Below, one piece after another: positions 11,895 through 25,420 of a stretch of 64,000 nt of DNA. Numbering within the stretch: the first letter of the stretch is position 1; the number at the start of each line of letters is the position of its first letter. Under the pieces are notes generated by a model. It was not told where the DNA came from. It worked only from the letters and a program-made list of their open reading frames with translations, and made no database searches. The position numbers and the translations under genes were made by a program. The DNA is from Torreya grandis. Lineage: Eukaryota; Streptophyta; Pinopsida; Cupressales; Taxaceae. The DNA is taken from contig JARHVA010000640.1 in assembly GCA_037957365.1 (NCBI GenBank), positions 677,001 to 741,000 on the forward strand, written 5' to 3'.

Positions 11895-13300
11895 TGTTCT
11901 ACTTCTTTTATTTTCATAATAGAATCATTTAAAAAATCAACTATGAGTGTCTACAATAGGGGCCTTTACAAGTTTAGCATCAATAATCTACCCTTTGATA
12001 GCTTTTTGATTCTGGTACTCAACATTAAATTCACTTAATAACATAACCCATTTGGCCATGCAGCTAATAAAAGTTATTTTGGATAATAAATACTTGAGGG
12101 GCCCACTTTAGCAATAACAATGGTTTTGTTATTTAACATATAGTTTCATAGCATTTGGGAGGCAAAGACCATAGTTAAACATGCCTTCTCAATAGGCATA
12201 TAATTATGCTCATAATTCACCAATCTATGGCTCAAATAATAAACTACATTTTCTCGCATTGATCATCATGTTGGGCCAAGAGTTCCCTCAGTACATGTTC
12301 AATTCCTTAAATATAAAGAAGCAATGGTTATCTAGGTATTAGCAGTCTCAAAATTGGTAGGTTAGACAAATATGTTATGATATTCACAAATGCTAATTGA
12401 CTCTCCCTATCTCATTGAAACATGACCCCTTTCTTTAAGAGATGTGTAAATGGGTGGTACTTATCTGCCAGTTGTGAAATGAACTTGTGAATAGAATATA
12501 TTTACTTATAGTCTATGAGTTATTTGAGATTGGAAGGTGGAGGCATTTTGAAAATAGCTTTGACCTTAGCAAGATCTACTTCAATCCTTCTTTACGATAC
12601 AATAAACCCTAGAAATTTTATTAAAGTGACACCAAAGACACACTTCTTAGGATTCAGATGGACTTTGTACTCATGAATTGCATCAAATATTCTTCATAGA
12701 ATGTTAGGATGTTTAACATGTGTTTTTGATTTAGCTAGGATGTCATCAACATAGTCTTCAACAATATCATGCATCATGTCATGGAAACTTATAGTCATAA
12801 CACTTTATTAAGTGGATCCAACATTATTTAAGCCAAATGGCATAAATTGATAATATAATGTTTCCCATGATATGGTGAACATAGTTTTATACTAGTATTC
12901 TTGAGCTATATTGATCTGATTGTATCCAAAAAATCCATCCATAAGGGACAAAATCTCATACCCAGTAGTAGAGTCGATAATCATGTCGATGTTGGGCAGA
13001 GGAAAATCATCTTTGGGGCATGCATTATTGATACATCTAAAATTAGTACAAAGATGTATACCCTATGGCTTTTTGATGACTAGGACTATATTTGATATCC
13101 ATTTGAAATAGTCCAGTGGCTTGATGAAGCATGTTCCTAATAATTTCTCTAGTTCTACTTTTACTAAAAGAGCAATGTGTGGATGCATCTTCCTTAGTTT
13201 TTTGTTTGATTGGTTTAACATATAGATGGACAATAAGTGGATGCACATCCAAGTTAGGGTTTAAGTCTATAATTTCAGAGTAAGCTCATGCAAAGATATC
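11895..13300 (-). pseudogene. Reverse transcriptase and first RNase H of the Tat-like pol
   Basis: The domain copies element RNA to DNA. Read 13300 to 11895 it begins near MDIFA, continues DLNPNLDVHPLIVHLYVKP, and then has KLLGTCFIKPLDYFKWISNIVLVIKKP (about 13160-13065), the classic gypsy RT entry. The catalytic YVDD is intact at 12742-12753 in the context VEDYVDDILAKSKTH and is followed by HEYKVHLNPKKCVFGV. The RNase H and thumb part carries AKWVMLLSEFNVEYQNQKAIKG near 12060-11990. Frameshifts and stops break it into short open pieces. The last piece, DFLNDSIMKIKEVEHE, abuts the solo LTR. Confidence 0.85.
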
Positions 13301-14800
13301 CATGAAATGTCTTAACATGATGAAAATATGATTATGATCCTCTTTAGTGAGGGAGGCTCCAAAGATGAACAATTTTGGGATCATCATATGTTCCCAGGTT
13401 TACTTCAACTATGTTTTCTACAAGGAGTGTAAGACCATCTTATATAATAGTAGGTAACATTTGATCATGATCCTCTACTTCTTCTATAGTTTTTGGTTGT
13501 TCTTACCAAAGCTCTAGATAATATGATGAATCTAAATCAACTAGTTTAGGTAATGACCAACTAGCAAATATCTCAAGAAAGTCAAGAGCAAGATGCTCAA
13601 AGACTTCTTGTTATTTTGATGCGATGATGGTACTAGCTATAGAGCTATTAGTTGATGGACCTTGTGCATCCTTTGGGTATGAAAAAACTTTCTCATCCAA
13701 GAGAACCTGAAATAGGTTTTCACTCAAGGGCTTGTCTTTTTATTTACTATTTGCTTGATCAATGAACACCTCAAAGAGGTTTTCACCTAAGAATATTGAT
13801 GTTTTATATTTTTCATGACCAATAAATTCTACCTACTCTCCAAGGTAGGCAAAAGGATCTAAAGAGAATTTGAATCCTTGATTATAATCACCAATTGGAA
13901 ATTTGTCTCTAATGCCCATGTATTCTATAATAGATTATTCATTCTAGAATTCATCAAGGTGCATGATCAAATTTTACTAGTCCCAATCAATGAGTTCAGG
14001 ATGACAAAGGAAAAGGGAACATTAGGGTGTGATAGTCATGGTGGAGTTTGAATCAAATAAGTTTGTGTCAGCAAGCTCATCATAAACACTATAATGGGAT
14101 GTTATGTCATTGACAAGAGTCTCATTACAATTCAATTTAGAAGAATCACTATCAAAAGTCATAAGGTCTCCCTTAGTAAGTATAAATTTGAGACATTGAT
14201 TCATGTTAGGTTTACCAATTGATAAAGGTTCAAGAATTCTTTGGTATCATAGGATAAGGACTTTTCTTATATAATCAAAATTATCCATAATATGATTAGG
14301 GATATGATATTTTGGATTTAAAAAACAATCAATAATGTCATTAGAATATAACTAGCCTCCTTCAATGAAAGCCTCCTGATCCTAATTTGGTGAAGTAGTA
14401 GGTATAAATACCATTGGTTGTTTATGTGTATCTTTCTTCTTTTGACAAATCATGTTGGGTCTACAAGGGGTTTTAGAAGGTTTGGGTTTACTATAAGATT
14501 TGGGAGACTCGGGAGACTTAGCAATATGGAAGGCATCTTTAAGATGGTATGTAGAAATGCCTATGTCTTATATAATAACCTACTTTATAAGGGTTATGGG
14601 AAATGGATCAAACAAAGTAGAAGCAAGGTGATTTGGGTTGATATAATTGGATTTGGGTGGATGCAAAACTATTTCCTTTTTATTATTTACAATAAATTTG
14701 TAACTAGGATAATAGTTATAATTATGAAATTCATCCTCTAGGTGTTTTCAATAATGGTAAGGCTACATATTAGTAGGAATGGTGACTTCAGTCCCATCAT
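13301..14800 (-). pseudogene. Protease-to-RT linker of the Tat-like polyprotein
   Basis: About 1.5 kb between protease and reverse transcriptase reads on the - strand as low-similarity but open-leaning protein. It includes NQCLKFILTKGDLMTFDSDS (about 14200-14140), a poly-acidic stretch and FEHLALDFLEIFAS near 13590. A long linker here is usual for polyproteins of this lineage. It has no known catalytic motif. It shares the frame breaks of its neighbours. Confidence 0.6.
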
Positions 14801-15160
14801 GGGGGAACTTGAGACATTGATGTAAATTTGATGGGATAGCTTGTGCTTTATGGATCTAAGGATGACCAAGAAGTATGTTATAAGGCAACTCAATATCCAT
14901 AATATGTAACAAGGTATGATGAGACATAGACCTAATAATTATTGGCAAATAAATAGTAGCAAAATATTCCCTTTTAGAGTTGTTATATGCCTTCATTATA
15001 ATTGTCTTTGGCTGGATGTCTTTTGTAGTATAACCCAATCATAGTACAATCTCTGGGGACACTATGTTTAGCCTTGAACCATTGTCTATAAAAACTTGCT
15101 TGATTTTATGGTTTTCAATGATGACCTCAATATACAAAGGATTGTTATGGATAGGACTAC
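14800..15160 (-). pseudogene. Aspartic protease of the Tat-like element
   Basis: Read from 15160 down, the - strand gives IEVIIENHKIKQVFIDNGSRLNIVS, where DNGS sits at the position of the usual D(S/T/G)G(A/S) catalytic triplet. It is followed by KAYNNSKREYFATIYLPI and MDIELPYNILLGHP (about 14955-14860), the normal C-terminal hallmark of gypsy proteases. The enzyme would cut the gag-pol polyprotein. Asn replaces the usual Ser, Thr or Gly after the catalytic Asp, which may be decay. The piece 14856-15038 is open for 60 codons. Confidence 0.8.
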
Positions 15161-16851
15161 AAGTGGACATGTATTTTGATCAAATGCAACCTATCAAAAT
15201 GAAGACAAATGTCTTACAAGTGTTTGGAATTATTTAGGGTTAATGTCTTTAGGAAGAGTGGATTGTCAAAGAAGGTCATTCAAAATATTTGTATGAACAT
15301 TTAGACATATGCAAATGAAATAAAATATAAATTTGCATAGGGGTTTTACTTAGTTGGTCTAATATACTATATGGATTTTCAATAGTAGCACAAGAAGGTT
15401 TAGTCTTGGTTGCACAATCTTCAACTTTAGATTTGAAGACACAATGTTCACATTGGGTTTAGTATTATAAGAGGGTAAAGGGCCTTGAAGGGTAACTCAT
15501 GAGTGTTTAATTGTGATTTTGAAATATATAGGTGGAAAGGATCTATTATAATTAGAAGAGGAAGGCAAAGGGCCTTGGAGGGTGACACATAGGCATCTAA
15601 TTGCATTGACAAAATTTTGAGTCAATGAGGAACGATTATAATTAGAAGAAGGGGGATTAAAAACAATAACCCATGGAAAATGATGCATAATGGAATTGCT
15701 TGTACCCAATTCAATGTTACTTGAAGGGAATGGTGTTAAACTTATAATTAGGGGTCCTATACTTCAAGAAGTATGGTATGGTTCACAAGCTATGATAGTG
15801 ATGGTGGTAACTTGGTTTGTAGAAATATGCCCCATAATGTTATTATAATCATAAGGCATGTTGTTATAACCCAGGTTATTAGGATACGTATTATGATCCT
15901 AATTATGATCATATTGATTAAAATTATAACCTTGGGCTTGTTGATGCTGATTATGTCCTTGGTTTTTATTGTTTCTTATCATTTGTTGATTGTGCTTAGG
16001 AAATGGATCTTTATAAATGACCATATCCTAATTAGTATTTTACATAATAAATTTGATTTCAACTTCACCACTTTCAACCAAATCTTAAATGAGATTTCCA
16101 AATTAAACACATTAGTAAACACCATGATCAAAAACATGATGAAAGTTTCAAAATTCCTTTGCTTGATACCAATTGGGTTTGGGTTGATATTTAGGAAATG
16201 GCCTTGGTATAGGCCACACAATTAGATTAACTACTATGAGCTTTTGAAACATAGCCTCAACAGGCTCTCCCAGTTTGCTAAAGACTCTTTATTTTTTATT
16301 AAATAACCTTCATGGAGGAACTATTTGTAAATTATTTGGTGGATTAGGTGGAGATAATTGCACATTTGGATCTGGTAGAGCATGTACCATTTGTACATGC
16401 CTAGATTCAGATACTCCATTTTCAACCATGTTTTTTAATTAAATCCCTTAGGTTTCTCTATTGAAATAGTTTGAATAAGTGACTAGGTATAATTGGACAT
16501 TTGACCCTATGAATAAATATTGACAAGGCATTTAGTGATAAGCACCTTCTCAATCTACACACCCTTATCTATAATTTCCTCAAATGTGTTTTCACAAGCA
16601 AGTCATAGACTATGCACCACCTTAGGGTTTATGTTTTATGATTAAATATTAGCCAACTATTTATTTGGAAAATTATGTTTAAATCATATAACTAATGCTC
16701 TCGACCATTGTAGATATACTATGCATCTTTATCCATCTCATTATTTGTATTTGTACAAGTCTACCACAACTAACTCATGTTCAATATTATAAGATAAATA
16801 ATTGATAATTTTTTATAGATTGATCATTCCAATCTTCCACTGATCCATTAG
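15160..16851 (-). pseudogene. Gag, C-terminal part, of the Tat-like element
   Basis: The capsid region resumes at 16851 with PNGSVEDWND and YNIEHELVVVDLYKYKQ, then a piece near 16570 (ENTFEEIIDKG) that fits the retrotransposon gag domain. Near 16160-16050 the - strand reads FHHVFDHGVYQCVQF-like and LVESGEVEI with stops, matching the usual nucleocapsid pattern before protease. A Gln/Asn/Tyr-rich tail follows to about 15400. The N-terminal half lies at 30434-31667 on the far side of the inserted element, and the break falls inside the gag domain. Confidence 0.75.
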
Positions 16852-16856
16852 GTAAT
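16852..16856. other. Target-site duplication, left copy (GTAAT)
   Basis: GTAAT on the left matches GTAAC at 30429-30433 at four of five bases. Removing the insert with one copy restores the spacing between LLKL and PNGS in the gag reading, which supports this boundary. Confidence 0.6.
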
Positions 16857-19800
16857 TATTTCCACCAAAAAATTGACCCAAGAGGAGGGTGTTCAAGCCT
16901 TATCCAAATTTTTGAAACATGGGAATACTTCTAGATATGTGGGTTTACCTATAATAGAAGTAGACCTTTAGGTTTAAGGGTTAGCTCCATAAATTTGCCT
17001 TGAAGTGCTTATCATCTACTTAACTAATTTTTTATGGGAAAATATATATAAGTTTGCATGAAATGGAACTAATATAAGGGGGTGATACACTAGAAGGATT
17101 TACACAATACCATCATAATTCTTTCACAAAGAATCAAGACCTACAAACTAGATTTAAAGTCCTACAAGGTTCCAACGTAAGTGTTTCAGTATAGAGGTGA
17201 TATGCATGATACAACACAAGGTAAGTGAACTAAAAGGAAAATTTTACACTTTAAAGGGGCATAACACACTAGCTACACTCTCTATGACCTATTAGAATAG
17301 GAATAGTTGCATAAACATGAAAGGACAATGAGAAACAAAGATAGAAGATTATCACTTAACATCACTATGCACACTTAGACATATGTTCATGAAATCAAAG
17401 CTATATTTACATTTATTGTTCAAATGCAAAGTAAAATTTCAAAACCAATATTTTTTTGTCATACATGGTGTGGCATTAGTCTAAAAAAGCCAAAATGTCT
17501 ACTACTTATAAAATTTGAGAGAGGAGAGAAGAGAGAAGAGAATGAAGTCCAAGAGTCACTTAAACATGTGTCAAACTAATAAAAAGAGTTACATATATAG
17601 GATAAATAAATATGTACCAAAACATACAAGGTATACTTAGACAAATGTCCCTCAAAACATGAAACTCATGAAATGTGGCATAAGATTCTTCATTTGTTTG
17701 CCTAGAAACTACCTTCATCATTTGGCCTCCTTGGAATGATCCACAATATAATATGGATATATGATATGATTTAAATGAAAATTATGGGTTATAAAAAATA
17801 TCCAACATGCATTTGAGGTGTCCCTAATCATAAATATTCTTTTGGAGATGACTTATCACTACCTATAGTCTAAATAACTCATCTTTCACTCACCCTTCAT
17901 ACTTGGCACCAAATTTGTCTTCAATTTTCCAATATAATATATAAATATGAGTACATGACACTTATAAATATCCCTCATTAATTTATATACATCAGGTGGA
18001 CCTTAAAAGGCCACCCACTTAGAGTTTATACCTTTTTACTTATTCACTATGCCAGTTTTGATTGGCTGAGATGGTGTTAGTAGAGGCAATTTTGAGATTT
18101 TATAAAGCAAAAAATGAGTATTATAGGTTATATTAATTCCAAAAATATCTCCCAAAGTGAATTTCATCTCTTATAACCTTTCCATACCTACACAACATAG
18201 AAAAATGTCAATAAAATCCATTTTTACACCTTGTTTGTACAAGTAGGGTGAACTCCAAATGGATGGGAAGGATCCCTGGGGAGTTATTTGTAAGATAAAA
18301 TCACTTCATAATCCATTATATGCATCCTAAATTCTTCTCCTTCTTCATTTTCCCAATTGGGTCCTTAGCAAGGGGTTGAGAGGCTTTTAGGTGGTTTTCA
18401 CCCTTAAGGTTTTTTCATAAAGCTATGACATTGGAAAACTAAAAAAATTCCATAATAAATTTTTTTATGACCCTATATAACATATCATATCTCATTTATC
18501 TCCTATGCTAAGCCTCCATGTAAGTGTGAACTTTCAAACTTGCCTTCTCGAGCTCATTTCTCCATTATGTGTAGGCCTGAGTTAGCTTGAGGCAAAATAT
18601 GGCTTCTCTATGGATTTTTATACATTTAAAATTATTGAACACATATAATATCCCCTAGATAAAGTGTTATAACTCATTTTAATATTCATATAATTTCAAA
18701 AGTGATAGCAGACACCCTTGAGGGTTTTAAACCTAGACTAGACCAAGTAGGTCTACTTGCATACCTATGAGTTTAGACCATCATGTTGGGATTCTAACAA
18801 ATATGAACTATATTTAATTTTTTTTCATACCTAATTATAATTTATACATATCCATGTAGGTTCATATAATTTTCCAACCCCTTTCCTTACCATTTGCTTG
18901 GTAAGCCTACAGGTTTCAACACTTTGGGAGTGCCCTTTGTCTGAGATAGAACAAAAAGAACTTTCCATATTACCACAAAAAAAATGATGGTATGAGGGGT
19001 TTAATTATGTAATAAATACCATATTTATATTTTTTAAAATCTTTTATATCTCAATATGTATTTCAAACACAATGAAACCCTTGAGGCAGGCTTCTTGAAC
19101 CTTGACTATGCAGGCTTTATACATGAACTATATGTTGCTTATATGAGGACCCTTCCATGCTCTATTTCTACTATACAAAGATATAAAAATATTATTCTAT
19201 TTTTTTTTAATTTTATAAAAATATACTTAACACCCAAACCTTTCCAAACACTTCAACATACACCTTGCTCTTGACTAGACAAAATTATAGGTTGATTGTA
19301 TTTTCTTGCTTTGAAAGAGACTTGTAGGTGTATAATGCATAATTAAACCTTGAAAACAATTCATAAAGGCCTTATTATATCATTAAAATACCATTTTATA
19401 ATTAATATATGCGTTTTATCATCATAGTCATGCTAATACATACTCCAAATCACTTGTACTAGTTCATTATCATGTCACAGTTAGTTGTAGTTGACTATCT
19501 TAGAGCAAAAGGGGAGTCTTGTAGGTGTGTTTCAACTATTTAACTCTATTATATTGATATAAGACCCTTTTAAAGTTATAAAATTCATTTCATAATCACT
19601 ATAACCTATCAAATCATGAATATACCATGCCAACCTCAAGATAATAATGCTTTATGGCATTGTTCTACTACAGTCAATTGTAGTTAACTGACCTTGAGAA
19701 AAATGGGTCATTTATATGTATATCAACTATTGAAACGTATAACACACATCATGGAATTTCCTTGGAGTATTATAAATAAATCTAATTTATATTTTCTCAT

Positions 19801-21832
19801 GTTTTTCAAGCTTTTGGTTCTCCAAAGTATATGTCATGGTTTGTGAGTACCTACAGTTAGGCTATAGGTGGATACTCTTAGGGCAAGGCACCTATAGATG
19901 GTGATCAAAGTCACAACCTTGTACTTCAATTAATTAATTATGAAATTTTGAATAATTAGTGTGACCCTTAATTAAATTTAATCACTAATCATGGTAAAAT
20001 TCTCCTAAATTGTTAATTTAGATTGCAGGCCACTTGAAAGTTCAAATCATATAGAAAAAACTAAAAAGTTGCAGTGAACAAAATGCCAAGAATGGAGGCC
20101 TCTAAATAGTATGTAATTTTATTAAAACACCCAATCTATTTTTAAAGGTTCTACCCCTATATAAATTATAAAAAATAGATGCATTTAACCTCATCAAGAC
20201 TCCATGCCACATCATCATTTGGTAACACTAAAAGTGGTTGCAGCTCTATTTTGGAGCTTTAAGGAACTTGATCCCTAAACTTATTTTTACATGTGGACAT
20301 AACTCCTTATATCTACCTATAATTGTATGGTTTCAAAAATTATCCTTATGATATTTTAAAACTCCACAAACTTCACGAAGGTCTCAAAACTTGTCAACTT
20401 CATTCATATAACACTTTTAGATCTCTATGGGGGCCACCTATAGGTGGACATCTTAGTATACAAGAAGTGGAGGTGAGTTATTAATAATGTGCATGGTTAT
20501 GTTTTATGACTATTATAACCTTATAAAAATACCTCAAATTGATTCTTTTCACCTTGAAGGGATTTAAACATGTTTCAATAATTCCATTCTAATGTCCTCA
20601 GTCTCCTGTAAGTGTACACCAAATGTGTATGACTATGCATATATGATAATTGACTATCATAGTCCCTTATGTGCCATTTTAAAGGATTGGATTGATATAT
20701 CATGTTTAAATAAGGTATTCATCAACTTTAACTCTTCATTACACTTCTATAACAATGTTTAGGACCTCACACACCATGACTATAAGTGAAACTAAGTAGA
20801 GAGCTAACTATGTACTATGTTTTTTGACTACAACTCCATGAATGCTAGCCATTGAAATTAAAATTGGAAGGAGAGGGGATTAATAATATATTGGATACAT
20901 AAAACATAAAACCTCACATTTATTTTAAACCACTGTAGAGAAAGAAACCTTTTGTAATTGGAGAAACTTGACTGCTAGTCCACTAGTGACATCAACCTAC
21001 AACTTGAACTGTTTGCCTCATGAAATAAACTCCAAACATGAAAAACAAGATGGAAACATGAAATCGGTAATTACACATCATTTATAATCAATTTAAATAA
21101 TTTTATTGTATAGACCTGCTCATATAAGAGGAAAACCTACAAGGTGTGGGGATTAACAAGCAAAACAAGATAATCAACTTTTTAAGAATAGTTATTAAAG
21201 TATAGGCAACCATTGTTTCAACTCCAAACATGAAAATGAATTAGACCAAGTTTAATATCCACCACTAAGATCATTTTATGTAGAATTCCTCTTATTTACC
21301 ATACCATCAAAACACTTACCAATTTTATATGCCTAGTGGAGTGGTGGAGAAGAGAGAGAGAATTTGAGTCCATTTTTGGTAGTTCCAAAGCATATAAAGC
21401 ATGTAAATGGAGTTAATAAAGTTAAAATTTCAATGCATAAGATTTTCCCATGTTCCAATCTCCCCCATATCCCATATAATTTCTAAAACTTCCTTTTGTT
21501 CACTTATTTTCTTGATTTTTAGTTAGGAACTTGCAAGTTTTAGTTAGTGTTGACATTATTGATAAGGAATATGACACATTAGACATTGAAATATATATTA
21601 GAAAACTTTGACACCTTTAAAAATTGTACCACCTTAATTTATGACCCATATATGACCTCTAAGTGACACAAAATGACACAAGGACTAAATTGGACCATGA
21701 AAAAGCTAATAACATATTCAATGACATCAAATAATATCCTAAAACACCCTATATTATGATAATAGGCCCCTATATAAAGTTTTTGACTATAGGGGGTTGA
21801 CCTATTTTTACTTGTGGTTAAAATATTCAATA
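16857..21832 (-). repeat. 3' LTR (about 5 kb) of the gag-protease element
   Basis: It aligns with 25421-30428 end to end. Examples are the shared blocks TGGGAGTGCC (18926/27511), CACCTATAGATGGTGAT (19889/28479) and TGACCCATATATGACCTCTAAGTG (21642/30238). It has no coding sequence; open stretches in it are shorter than 90 codons and do not occur as open frames in the other copy. The perfect palindrome CCACCTATAGGTGG lies at 20434-20447, and its counterpart at 29026-29039 is CCACCTGTAGGTGG. Confidence 0.8.
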
Positions 21833-22740
21833 TTTTTGGTGATTTCCCAAGGGTGATATATTTACTATGCGAAGACCAGTAGCCTAATCCAATCCATATG
21901 GCCATGGAGTCACTTATACACTAGTTTGAGACACAATTTGCCTTTGACACACACCAAAAAATAAATAAAGGACACCCAAAACAAGAAACACCAAAGGAAA
22001 TAAATATGTCTTCAACTAAAACACTTATGGAACATAACACAATTGAAAGAAACACACACACACACCTAGTCTACTATTTACAATACCTCACTCTTAAGGT
22101 GAAAAAATCTTACCATACTTCAAATAGGGAAAAATATGGTTCCTTTTACATATTTGTCACTCCATGAAGTTAGTCTATCATGTGGATCAAGCTAATCATC
22201 AACCACTGGCATATGTAGATGAATAAGAAGCCTACCACCTTTATGTCTTCTTAGGCCTACAAGTGGACTATTTTGGGCCTTAATGAATGATATTTTTTGT
22301 TTTCTAATGACCTTGATTTGGGATGCAAGTTTATTTATCTTTTTCATATTTGATCTACACTTCTTCAAAGTTTAGAATAGGAGTGATGACAATAGCCCCA
22401 TCTTTGTGATCTTTTAGGTCAACATGTGCTTGATACATGGATTCATCAAGATCTTCTTATTTATATTCCAATACCTTTGAATGTGGCCTCACCTTAGATG
22501 GAACTCTTGACTATTATTTAGTCAAAATAAAAACTTGCTTAAACTTATGAGACTCATTTTTGATTGAATGCTCTTAAAAAACATATTAGCATACACTTTC
22601 ATACTTGATGGAACATTCAATAATATGACTGTTAGACTCACTATCAAACACGTTAGATATAGAATTATTAGGAGGAGAAGTAACATTACTTAACCAGTTA
22701 AAATATTGATGTATGGCATTGAGAATTTACCATAAGTCAT
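21833..22740 (-). other. 3' end of the interior of the gag-protease element
   Basis: About 0.9 kb between the last coding traces and the 3' LTR shows no recognised protein. It holds a short CA repeat near 22050. Just before the LTR the - strand reads GGGAAATCACCAAAAA, a poor polypurine tract. Confidence 0.45.
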
Positions 22741-23170
22741 CCTCCTCTTCCTCATGAGTTTCATCATCAAGGGAAACTTCATTAATAGTAGGCAAACAAA
22801 CATCATTCTTCCCACTATGGTGATCAATTAGATTATCTAATTTATCTTCATCATATACATGAATCAAATAATTACTCTCATTAGCTTGTGATAAAAAATG
22901 TTTAACATTTACCTTAGCTTACTCAAATGGCTTCTCATGGAACATATAAGTGCTAAGGTCAATTTTTTCAAAGTTACATAAAGATCATGCTCATAAGCAT
23001 CTACACCATACTCATCTAGAAATAATTTAGCTATGCATTTAGGTTTAGAAGCACCATCATCCACATTAGAATCCTCCTTCTCATGGATAGTTAGAGCTTG
23101 CTTGAACATAGGGTTCAATGTGAAACCTTGCAAGAGGTTGAGTTCTTATGGTCATCTTGGTTCCATACCT
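22741..23170 (-). pseudogene. Unrecognised coding trace after protease in the gag-protease element
   Basis: A 74-codon open piece (22909-23133) reads GFTLNPMFKQALTIHEKEDSNVDDGASKPKCIAKLFLDEYG. The composition is protein-like and it lies directly downstream of the protease. It matches no pol domain I know. It is probably the C-terminal tail of the gag-protease polyprotein. Confidence 0.4.
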
Positions 23171-23500
23171 TGTACTAAAGGCCAAGAAGGACCAATGAGC
23201 TAAGTGTTAGCCACATATCTTGGCTATATCTTGAAAGGTAGATTGAAAAATGAGTAGGAAGGTTAAAAACAATAATGTATTGGATGATTAGAAAACTAGG
23301 ATAGTCATGGAGGAAAACCTTCAAGTTTTTGATCAACCCTATTATCTTGGTAGGTGTAAAATATAGTTGAATCACTCCTTTTCTATGGGGTTCATATTTT
23401 AGGCCCAAATTATCAGATATAACTTTAGGCATGACTGATATAGAGGCACCACTATCAACTATGCAATTGTGTACTAGTTTGTCACCCACTGTGAGAGTGA
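23171..23500 (-). pseudogene. Aspartic protease of the long-LTR element
   Basis: An open 104-codon piece on the - strand begins GDKLVHNCIVDSGASISVMPKVI with an intact catalytic DSGAS. It continues with LGLKYEPH, IGLIKNLKVFLHDYP and FNLPTHFSIYLSRY, the order seen in retrotransposon proteases of the form 'DSGAS..VMP ... IGxIKxL ... V.D.P...G.LLSR'. It would mature the element's gag. It is the best preserved coding piece of this element and the last recognisable enzyme in it. Confidence 0.8.
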
Positions 23501-24389
23501 GGTATAAGGGTGGAGGCTTCTCAACTTTGGTAGATGATTACAAAATGTTTTTAGGGGAATTTTTAATAGCTACATGACCATGAATATTTCTTATAGGTGG
23601 AGGACTAGCATGGATAGTGAACAATTATTTTTTCAAGAGCTTTTTTTGGCCAAGCATAAGGAGGATATCCCATAAAGAGATATATGTTTTGGCACTTTTT
23701 AATGAATCCACTATGTTTGGGGTAGTATTACTTACTTTATCTTAAATCCTTGGAGGTAAGGATGTGTTTTTAACTTGAATAATTGAATCACCTTGAGTAA
23801 ACCTTATCATGTTTTGATTCGGAGGAGGTGTAAAAGTATTTGGGACTATCATGCTTGCAACCATGCCTTGCTACCTTAGAGGAGGATTAGATGAACTTGT
23901 AGGAAAATTAATATCACATCCTAAATCCTTCCTCTTGGATCTAATATTTTATTCAAGAGAGGTTCCTTGATTGATCACAAAAGTATCTTCCACCAAGACG
24001 TTAGTGAGGCTTTCTTCATAAGGTTACCAATATTTTCTTGCTTACATTAAGACCTCATCTTCAACTAATAGGAGATGAGTGAATTATCCTCGAGTAACTA
24101 TGGATTTCTCTCCACCCTCATTAACATCCAAAAATTGGCCTTATTTCCATTCTTCTCCTTGCAACAAGTTGCTATGCATTGGTACCATATCTCTTGCATT
24201 GGTGGTGAAATTGAGATTGTACACATTGGTAGGCCTATTGAAGTTAGGCTACACTTGATCTCTTCCTCTCCCATATTATTGTTAATAGGGATAAAGGTTT
24301 TATTTAGAACCTTGTCATATATTGGATTTCCTAAGATGAGCTCTTATAATTTGAATTTTTGTATATGGATTCATGGCATCATGTACCTT

Positions 24390-25110
24390 TTTAGGAACAA
24401 TTCTAGGATTGAAATTAGCATTAAGAACTTGAGCAATGTTTGGATTATTAGTAGTAATATTAGGTAACCATTATAGAAATAGGAGGATTATAGACACCTT
24501 AGGATTAAAATTTCCTAATTTAATGAGGCCATTCTCAGCTCTAATGGCAAGTTCATATGCTTTAGGAAGAGTGAAACCACCCATGGATTGAAGCATGATG
24601 GCAATATCAGTACCAATGACTCTCAAGTATGTAGGGAGCACAAATATAGTAGGTGGTCTCATTGGAAGAGGTAATCTATACTAGGTCTTTTGAAAAATAT
24701 CATTGAAATCATGCATTATTTTTTTGGGGGCTCATTTTATCACATTGAGTTGATGTATAAGAGAAGTATAGTCACTTTAATATTCAAACCTTCAAGTTAG
24801 TAACACTCCAAATTTATCCCATGATGTGATGCATCCACCAGGTAAAGTCTTATAACAATTAAGTATTTTACATATAAATGACATTTCAAGGAGTATAATG
24901 GAAATATTGTCCTTAGTAACATTGTGAAAACTACAAAAAATGGAGATATCCCTGATGTGTTCACTAGGTGTGATATGACCTTCACCATTGAATGTGGGCA
25001 CACTCTTTATAGCATTAGGGGGAATGACATCATATGCATCAAGATGGATTGGATTCTTAGTATTAAAGGAAGTAAATGCATGTTTCATATGCATGATTTT
25101 TTTATAGTTT
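24390..25110 (-). pseudogene. Gag (capsid) of the long-LTR element
   Basis: The - strand reads from about 25094 VPTFNGEGHITPSEHIRDISIFCSFHNVTKDNISIILLEMSFI, then LPGGCITSWDKFGVLL near 24830-24790 after a frame shift. This is the retrotransposon gag pattern: F.GEG..TP.EHI, then a helix, then SL/LP..SI.SW..F. A further piece at 24471-24662 reads LPTYLRVIGTDIAIMLQSMGGFTLPKAYELAIRAENGLI, typical of the C-terminal half of gag before a zinc knuckle. Frame shifts and stops separate the pieces. Gag would form the particle that packages the RNA. Confidence 0.75.
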
Positions 25111-25398
25111 TTAAATTTCTAGGCTATCAAAATATTCTCTCTTCAAAGTATAGATTAAGTTGAGGGTATTAAACTTTAAGAAGAAGTTCAGGCTGAATAG
25201 GTGGATTGATATGATTGAGAAATATACTATATGAGGACCTAGTAAGAACCATGAAATATGAGAGAAAATTTATGACAAAAATGGTATATAATCATATTTT
25301 ACCTTGAATGGAGTCACCAAATGTTGAATATGAAACTAATTTACAACTGATGTTGTCAAGACCAACATTCACCTTTACAAGTTGTCTTGAGGACAATG

Positions 25399-25417
25399 GT
25401 CCCATTGGGCATTCCAT
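25399..25417 (-). promoter_or_regulatory. Primer-binding site of the long-LTR element
   Basis: On the - strand, 3-4 nt after the LTR end, the sequence is TGGAATGCCCAATGGGACC. It starts with the TGG that pairs with a tRNA CCA end and shares CCAATGGGACCA with the site of the Tat-like element at 34155-34174. I cannot name the tRNA. Confidence 0.5.
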
Positions 25418-25420
25418 AAA

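Noticed and set aside
15773..16225. 150-codon open frame on the + strand
   Set aside because: It is antisense to the gag nucleocapsid region of the Tat-like element, where the - strand reading fits known gag patterns. Its Ile/Leu-rich sequence is typical of an antisense shadow.
24075..24467. 130-codon open frame on the + strand
   Set aside because: It is antisense to the gag-protease region of the long-LTR element. It has no domain-like features.
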